Position numbers and translations under genes: made by a program. Shown in pieces: positions 58,130 to 64,000 of a DNA stretch of 64,000 nt (positions are counted from its first letter, which is position 1; each line of letters begins with the position of its first letter). This DNA comes from Limnoglobus roseus (lineage in GTDB: Bacteria; Planctomycetota; Planctomycetia; Gemmatales; Gemmataceae), in assembly GCF_008254045.1 (NCBI RefSeq), contig NZ_CP042425.1, forward strand, positions 2,356,001 through 2,420,000, written 5' to 3'. Below the pieces are notes generated by a model. It was not told where the DNA came from and searched no databases. It was given only the letters and a program-made list of their open reading frames with translations.

Positions 58130-61100
58130 TTAACCGACAAAAATCCCTCCCAACGAGGCCCGAATCGCGTCGAAGTCAAAGGCGGAATTCGGCGTTCCGG
58201 ATGCGTTAATGTTCTTGCCGTAGTACGCGGTCAAGTGCGAACCGGCCCCCGTACCAGAGCCCACGACCAGATCGGCCCGGTTATCGCCGTCCAAGTCTTT
58301 CACGGCGAGGCGGATGCCACCACGACTGTTGACGTCTCCCCCGAAGAAGTTCGCAAGGTTCGCATAGCTGTTGTTCAGCAACGCCTTCCCGTCGAATGCC
58401 AGAACACGCGGCCCGCCCCCCGGTCCGCCCCCCACAATCAGGTCCGCGTACCCGTCACCGTTCAAGTCCCCTGCGGTTACGAAGACCCCGTTTCGGAGAG
58501 CCTGTTCGAGCGCGAAGAAGTCGGCGAAGATCTTCTTCGGGGTCGCCGACAGCGACTTGCCGTCGAACCCGGCGACCCGTGGCCCGCCGCCAAACCCGGC
58601 CACCACTATGAGGTCGCCGACCCCGTCACCGTTCACGTCCGCGATCGTGGCCCGCGCCCCACCGCGGAAGTTCGGGTCGTCGATGCCGAAGAAGCTGATG
58701 AGTTTGACAAACGCGGCCCCGCTGTACACGTCGACGCGGGGGCCGCCGCCCTCGTCGGGGGTGATCGCCAGGTCGGGCACGCCATCGCCGTTCACATCGC
58801 CGGCCGTGACGTACACGCCGCCGGTGAAGGAACTTTCAAACGGTGCGACCGAGAAGAGTTCCGCCTGCGTCTTGCCGTCGAAAATCTTGACCTGCGTCGC
58901 CACGCCCGGCCCCGTGCCGACCACGAGGTCGGCCACGCCGTCGCCGTTGAAGTCGGCCGAGGCCGTCCGCACACCGCCGGTAAAACCGGGGAACGGGTTC
59001 AGGGTATAGCGGAGCGAACCGTCGGGGTTGTAGAAGTTGACGGCCGCCGTGTCACCGGACCCGACCGCGATGAGCGGCACGCCGAGAAGGTTTGTCGCGG
59101 TTTGGGTGACGTTGATGGCCTGCTGGGTCGACACGGGGGCGTAACTACTGTTCCCGGCTTGGTCGATCTGGATCACGATGGTACCGGAACCCGTAACCGT
59201 CAAAACATTGCCGGTGATGGTGCCAGGACCACTGACGACGGTGTATGTGACCGGGTTGCCGGAATCGCCGCCGGTTGCGCCGAGGGTGATCGTCTTACCC
59301 GGGGTGTACGTGACCGGCGGCACCGTTGGCGTGGTGATCGTCTGGGTAGCCACGTTCACCGTCACCGACTGGGAGACAGCCGAAGCCGCCGAGTAGTTTC
59401 CGCTGCCCGCTTGATCCGCTTGCACGACAACCGTGCCCGCCCCTGTAATCGTCAGCACGTTGCCGGACACCGTTCCCGGGCCAGAGGTGACCGTGAACGT
59501 GACGGCCAAACCACTCGTGCTGCCCGCCGTGAGGTTGATGGTCAGGCCGGGGGCGAACGTAACCGTGGTCGGAGAGACGAAGGTGATTGTCTGGGACGCC
59601 GGACTAATGACGAGCGTTTGCTGGACGCCGGCGGCGGCCGCGAAATTGGCGTTGCCGGCTTGATCGGCCGCCACGACGATGCTGCCGGCACCGGTGACGT
59701 GCAGTTGGCCGCCCGAAATCGTCCCCGGGCCACTGACGACACTGTAAGTCACAGCGTTCCCCGAGGACCCGCCGGTCGCGTTGAGGCTGATGGTCAGTCC
59801 CGGGACAAAAGTCGCCGGTGGAACCGATGCGAACGTAATCGACTGAGAAGCCCGAGTGACGGTGAGCGTCTGCTCGATCGTCGCCGCGGCCGAAAAATTA
59901 TTGTTCCCTAGCTGATCCGCCGCAATGACGACGCTGCCAGCGCCAGTGATGGTCAGGGTGCTGCCGGAAATGGTGGCCGGCCCGCTCACAACTGAGAACG
60001 TAACTGGACTACCGGAGCTACCTCCGGTCGCGGCGAGATTGACCGTCGTGCCGGACGCGAACACCACACTTGAGAGCGGGGCGAAGGTGATCGCTTGAGC
60101 AATCGGGACAATGGCGATCGTGTGAACTACGGTGGCGGAGGAGTAATTCGCATTCCCGCTCTGGTTGGCTCGGACGATGATGTCACCGGCCCCGGTCACA
60201 GTCAGTGTGGTCCCGGACACCGTGCCCGGCCCACTGACGACCGTGTACGTGACCGGGTTCCCCGACGCCCCGCCCGTGGCCGACAGGTTGATCGTCAACC
60301 CCGCCGCAAAAGTCACACCCGAGGGCGGCGTGAACGTGATCGTCTGAGCGGCCGGGGCAACCGTGATCGTCGTCTGGACGGCCGTCGCCGCGTTGTAGTT
60401 GGAATCCCCGACCTCGTTCGCCTCGACTACGATGTCACCCGCGCCTGTAATCGTGAGGACGTTTCCGGATATGGTCCCTGGTCCGCTGACGACCGTGTAC
60501 GTGACCGGGTTCCCCGACGCCCCGCCCGTGGCCGACAGGTTGATCGTCAACCCCGGAGCGAAGGTTACGGGGGCCGGCGGGGTGAGGGTGATGGTTTGCG
60601 ATCCCAGGTTTACCGTTACGGTCTGCTGAACGGCCGTTGCCGCGGTGTAATTGACGTTACCGGCTTGATTCGCCTCGACCACGATGGCCCCCGCGCCAGT
60701 GATCGTGAGGACAATCCCGGACACGGTGCCCGGGCCGCTGACAACCGCATACGTCACCGGAAGACCGGAACCTCCGCCCGTTGCGGGCAGGTTAATCGTC
60801 AGGCCGGAAGTGAAGAGCACCGGCGCGGGCGGGTTGAACGTGATCGCCTGTGATGCTTGGTTGATGACAAACGTCTGGTCGACACTGGTTGCCGCCAGGT
60901 AGTTGCCGTCTCCAGCTTGGCTCGCCCGGACGACAATGCTGCCGGCCCCGGTGACGGTCAGCGTGCCCCCGGAGACCGTGCCCGGCCCGCTGACGATCGT
61001 GTACGTTACGGCGAGATTGCTACTGCTCGTTGCGGAGAGCGTTTGCGGGGCGACGCCGAACGTCAGAGCACTCGGCGTCGAGAAGGAGATCGTCTGCGAC

Positions 61101-64000
61101 GCCTTGCCGACGGCGAGGGTCTGGTTGGCGGTGCCGGCGTTGTAGTTGGCGTCGCCGGCCTGGTCGGCCCGGACGACGATGGACCCGGCCCCGGTCACGG
61201 TCAGTGTGGTCCCGGACACCGTGCCCGGGCCGCTGACGACGGAGAACGTCACCGCGTTCCCCGACGCCCCGCCGGTGGCCGAGAGGGCCACCGTCTCGCC
61301 CGGGAAGTACGTCACCGGCGACAGCGCCGGGAACGTCACCACCTGCGACGCCTTGCCGACGGCGAGGGTCTGGTTGGCGGTGCCGGCGTTGTAGTTGGCG
61401 TCGCCGGCCTGGTCGGCCCGGACGACGATGGACCCGGCCCCGGTCACGGTCAGTGTGGTCCCGGACACCGTGCCCGGGCCGCTGACGACGGAGAACGTCA
61501 CCGCGTTCCCCGACGCCCCGCCGGTGGCCGAGAGGGCCACCGTCTCGCCCGGGAAGTACGTCACCGGCGACAGCGCCGGGAACGTCACCACCTGCGACGC
61601 CTTGCCGACGGCGAGGGTCTGTTGGACGAAAGGGGCGTCGGTGTAATTTCCGTCGCCGATCTGATCGGCCTGGAGCACAATGGCCCCGGCCCCGGTGACC
61701 GTGAGGACGTTTCCGGAGACCGTGCCCGGCCCGCTGATAACGGAGTACGTCACCGCGATTCCAGACCCTCCCCCGGTCGCGGTCAGGTTGATGGTCAAGC
61801 CGGGAGCATAGGTCGTCGGCGCGGGCGGGTTGAACGTGATCGTTTGCGACGCCTTGTTGATGACGAACGTCTGTTGGACGGAGGTCGCCGCGGTGTAGTT
61901 GGTGTCGCCGGCCTGGTCGGCCCGCACGACGATGCTCCCCGCCCCGGTGACCGTGAGCGTGTTGCCCGAAACCGTCCCCGGTCCACTCACGACGAAGTAG
62001 GCCACGGCCAGGTTGCTACTACTGGTTGCCGTCAGGCTAATCGTCAAGCCGGCCGAGTACGTGACCGGCGTGGGCGGGTTGAACGTGATCGCCTGAGATG
62101 CCTGGTTGATGACGAACGTCTGATCGACGTTGGTCGCGGAGGTATAGTTGGTGTTCCCGGCCTGACTCGCCCGGACGACGATGCTTCCGGCCCCGGTAAC
62201 CGTGAGGACACTCCCCGAGATCGTGCCTGGCCCACTGACAACCATGTACGTCACCCCCAAACTGCTGCTACTGCTCCCCGTCAGGTTGATCGTCAAACCC
62301 GGCGAGTACGTGGATAGAGCTGGCGTATTGAACGTGATCGTTTGCGATGCCTTGTTGACGACCAAAGTTTGGTCGACGTTGATCGCTGCGGTGTAGTTCG
62401 TATTCCCCGCCTGGGTGGCCCGGATCAGGATGCTACCCGCACCCGTGATCGTCACGACGTTGCCGGAAATTGTGCCCGGGCCGCTGACGATGGTGTAGGT
62501 AACAGCTAACCCGCTATCGCTCGTGCCGACCAAGTTAACGGTGGACGTGCCGAAGGTGACCGGTGTCGGCGTTGAGAAGGTAATCGTCTGGGCGATCGGG
62601 TTGACGACGAGTTTTTGACTTGCGTCAGTCGAAGCAGAGTAGTTCGCCGTCCCGTTGTACACAACTTTAATGATATACGGTGGTACGCCGTTGGTTCCGT
62701 TGGTCCCAGCCGGCAAAACGTAGGTCGCATTGGCGACACCGCCGACCACGTTGACCGTCACGGCCGTGCCGATCGTGGTTGTGCCCTGAAGAATCGTGAA
62801 CGTGACAGTGCCTTCGTTCACGGTCCCGGATGGGCTAGTGATGGTCGCCGTCAACGGCACCGACTGACTGCCGCCGCTGTACGCCGTGGCCGCGGACGCC
62901 CCCAACGGCTCCACCGGCCTTGCGGTCAAGATCGTTTGATAAACCACGGTCGGCAAGGCCGTGTTCGTGTGGGAATCTGTAATCTGGCCCAGAATTTGTG
63001 CGTCGAGCGTGGTACTCCAGAAGTTGGCTGATAGGTCAATGTTCGTCCCAGAGGAGCCAGTCGCAACGATCGACACAATCGTGAAGTCGTTCTGGTGAAC
63101 GTTGATCGTCGCAGAACTATCGACCACTAGCTTGGTCGCCAGGTACGAGAAACGAACCGAATCGGTCGAGCCGCTGAGCAGTGTCAGCTGATCCCAACCG
63201 AAATACCCTCCGACAATGTCGAGGTGTCCGCCCGAGTTGACCTGGAGAGTTGACGTGTTGGTCGTGTTGTTCGTCCCGTTCAGTCGGGTGAACACGGTGT
63301 CGGTGGCCGACACGGAGCCGTTGACGACGATCGCCTCGGTGTCGAAGTTGCCGGTGTCCTCGGCGGCGAACAACGCCGGCTTGGTCACGTTCAGCGCCCC
63401 GTTCACCGTCACTTTGGCATTATCTTTGAGAATGACCGTTGTCCCCGAACCGACGTTAACCGTGGAGCCGGAAGGAATCACAAACGTGGCGGCCGTGCCC
63501 CCGAACCCGGTCAGGCCGCTGAACACGTACCGCTGGTTGACGGTGTTGGCCGTGCCGAGGGGGTTGAGGGCGAGGGCCGCCCCGGTCGCCCCGCCGGAGT
63601 TCAGGTTGACGTCCTGGAACCGGAGGTTGTTGGTCAGCAGGGGGACGTCGAGGGCGGGCAGGTAGACGGTCGTGTCGAACCCGTTGCCGGTCACGTCGTT
63701 GGCGTTCAGGACGCTCCCGTTCGCCCACGCCAGGACGTCCCACCCGAACGTCGACCCGGTCGCCGTCAGGTGCCCGCCCGAGCCGACCTGGATGCTCGTC
63801 GTGTTGGTCGTGTTGTTCGTCCCGTTCGCCCGGGTGAACACGGCGCTCGTGACGTTCATCGTCCCGTTGACGAAAATCGCCTCGGTGTCGAAGTTGCCGG
63901 TGTCCTCGGCGGCGAACGACGCCGGGCTGGTCACGTTCAGCGTCCCGTTCACCGTCACCGTCGCGGCGTCCCGGATCAGGACGGTCGCCCCGGACCCGAA
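58130..64000 (-). CDS. Giant surface protein with Ig-like repeat array and FG-GAP C-terminus (N-terminus beyond window)
   Basis: At least 1956 residues; the start lies past the right edge. From the N-terminal side: a beta-helix-like region with repeated NGTNNTTNTSxLQVxSGGHL and LFAAEDTGNFDTEAI units, a Big_3_5-like domain (VTFTILQGTTTIGTAVTVNV), then about 16 repeats of roughly 83 residues of the form ASQTITFxPPxPVTYxPG...VVSGPGTVSGNxLTVTGAGS. The last ~330 residues are FG-GAP/VCBS repeats (DFNGDGVADLVVGTGPG; DVNGDGVPDLAITPDEGG), closely related to the end of the other giant gene. Probably an exported adhesin or matrix protein. A strong terminator hairpin follows the stop. Confidence 0.85.
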   Translation of the reverse strand, partial: FGSGATVLIRDAATVTVNGTLNVTSPASFAAEDTGNFDTEAIFVNGTMNVTSAVFTRANGTNNTTNTTSIQVGSGGHLTATGSTFGWDVLAWANGSVLNANDVTGNGFDTTVYLPALDVPLLTNNLRFQDVNLNSGGATGAALALNPLGTANTVNQRYVFSGLTGFGGTAATFVIPSGSTVNVGSGTTVILKDNAKVTVNGALNVTKPALFAAEDTGNFDTEAIVVNGSVSATDTVFTRLNGTNNTTNTSTLQVNSGGHLDIVGGYFGWDQLTLLSGSTDSVRFSYLATKLVVDSSATINVHQNDFTIVSIVATGSSGTNIDLSANFWSTTLDAQILGQITDSHTNTALPTVVYQTILTARPVEPLGASAATAYSGGSQSVPLTATITSPSGTVNEGTVTFTILQGTTTIGTAVTVNVVGGVANATYVLPAGTNGTNGVPPYIIKVVYNGTANYSASTDASQKLVVNPIAQTITFSTPTPVTFGTSTVNLVGTSDSGLAVTYTIVSGPGTISGNVVTITGAGSILIRATQAGNTNYTAAINVDQTLVVNKASQTITFNTPALSTYSPGLTINLTGSSSSSLGVTYMVVSGPGTISGSVLTVTGAGSIVVRASQAGNTNYTSATNVDQTFVINQASQAITFNPPTPVTYSAGLTISLTATSSSNLAVAYFVVSGPGTVSGNTLTVTGAGSIVVRADQAGDTNYTAATSVQQTFVINKASQTITFNPPAPTTYAPGLTINLTATGGGSGIAVTYSVISGPGTVSGNVLTVTGAGAIVLQADQIGDGNYTDAPFVQQTLAVGKASQVVTFPALSPVTYFPGETVALSATGGASGNAVTFSVVSGPGTVSGTTLTVTGAGSIVVRADQAGDANYNAGTANQTLAVGKASQVVTFPALSPVTYFPGETVALSATGGASGNAVTFSVVSGPGTVSGTTLTVTGAGSIVVRADQAGDANYNAGTANQTLAVGKASQTISFSTPSALTFGVAPQTLSATSSSNLAVTYTIVSGPGTVSGGTLTVTGAGSIVVRASQAGDGNYLAATSVDQTFVINQASQAITFNPPAPVLFTSGLTINLPATGGGSGLPVTYAVVSGPGTVSGIVLTITGAGAIVVEANQAGNVNYTAATAVQQTVTVNLGSQTITLTPPAPVTFAPGLTINLSATGGASGNPVTYTVVSGPGTISGNVLTITGAGDIVVEANEVGDSNYNAATAVQTTITVAPAAQTITFTPPSGVTFAAGLTINLSATGGASGNPVTYTVVSGPGTVSGTTLTVTGAGDIIVRANQSGNANYSSATVVHTIAIVPIAQAITFAPLSSVVFASGTTVNLAATGGSSGSPVTFSVVSGPATISGSTLTITGAGSVVIAADQLGNNNFSAAATIEQTLTVTRASQSITFASVPPATFVPGLTISLNATGGSSGNAVTYSVVSGPGTISGGQLHVTGAGSIVVAADQAGNANFAAAAGVQQTLVISPASQTITFVSPTTVTFAPGLTINLTAGSTSGLAVTFTVTSGPGTVSGNVLTITGAGTVVVQADQAGSGNYSAASAVSQSVTVNVATQTITTPTVPPVTYTPGKTITLGATGGDSGNPVTYTVVSGPGTITGNVLTVTGSGTIVIQIDQAGNSSYAPVSTQQAINVTQTATNLLGVPLIAVGSGDTAAVNFYNPDGSLRYTLNPFPGFTGGVRTASADFNGDGVADLVVGTGPGVATQVKIFDGKTQAELFSVAPFESSFTGGVYVTAGDVNGDGVPDLAITPDEGGGPRVDVYSGAAFVKLISFFGIDDPNFRGGARATIADVNGDGVGDLIVVAGFGGGPRVAGFDGKSLSATPKKIFADFFALEQALRNGVFVTAGDLNGDGYADLIVGGGPGGGPRVLAFDGKALLNNSYANLANFFGGDVNSRGGIRLAVKDLDGDNRADLVVGSGTGAGSHLTAYYGKNINASGTPNSAFDFDAIRASLGGIFVG
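61095..61592 (-). repeat. Tandem 249-bp repeat (two copies) inside giant gene
   Basis: Two adjacent 249-bp units (61095-61343 and 61344-61592) look nearly identical at DNA level and each encodes one 83-residue Ig-like repeat. A third unit starts at 61593 and diverges after about 30 bp. The other repeats of the array are related only at protein level, so this pair is the most recent duplication. Confidence 0.85.

Overview
The window reads as chromosomal DNA of a high-GC planctomycete, most likely of the Gemmata group (Gemmataceae). The markers are an ECF sigma factor fused to a WD40-like propeller, a PVC-type CxxCH cytochrome with a dehydrogenase-like propeller, a DUF1559 prepilin-like protein, Gfo/Idh/MocA and ThuA proteins, Ser/Thr kinases fused to FHA or formylglycine-enzyme domains, and giant surface proteins ending in FG-GAP repeats. 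This is inference from gene families; no rRNA or other phylogenetic marker is present.

Layout. 1-3.4 kb: a carbohydrate locus (start of a GH127-like enzyme and two SDRs on the minus strand) divergent from a XylR-like regulator. 3.5-4.1 kb: a decayed PA14 gene and one copy of a dispersed repeat. 4.4-7.7 kb: an EamA transporter, then a TetR regulator divergent from an MFS transporter and a thioredoxin-like gene, with a strong palindrome over the shared promoters. 7.75-10.5 kb: a DNA-methyltransferase relic, an LRR protein and a small membrane protein. 10.5-17.2 kb: an intact IS3-family element, a LOV hybrid histidine kinase, and an IS630-family element sitting precisely inside the signal peptide of a secreted oxidoreductase. 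17.4-26.4 kb: sigma-WD40 giant, small genes and two convergent Ser/Thr kinases.

26.7-37.7 kb is a long minus-strand operon. In transcription order it encodes a DUF1559 prepilin-like protein, a PQQ-type propeller, a propeller lipoprotein, a Cys-rich YHS/TRASH-like protein, DUF58, a TgpA-like membrane transglutaminase homologue lacking the expected catalytic Cys, MoxR, and an ArsP/SO_0444-type permease. It looks like an envelope metal-handling system with an embedded MoxR-DUF58-transglutaminase module. 37.7-45.5 kb mixes intact genes (ThuA, PVC cytochrome, an HxlR/SDR pair) with gene debris (response regulator, YVTN propeller, thioredoxin), a tRNA-like 3' half and the second dispersed repeat copy.

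45.7-64 kb: a second IS3 copy, then two convergent giant surface proteins with homologous C-termini. One carries an S53 peptidase domain and four nearly identical 270-bp TIG repeats; the other has many ~83-aa Ig-like repeats and runs off the right edge. Between them lies a nested transposon: an IS701-family element with a DUF4279 passenger gene whose transposase is split by an intact IS21-family element. Target duplications are visible at both levels.
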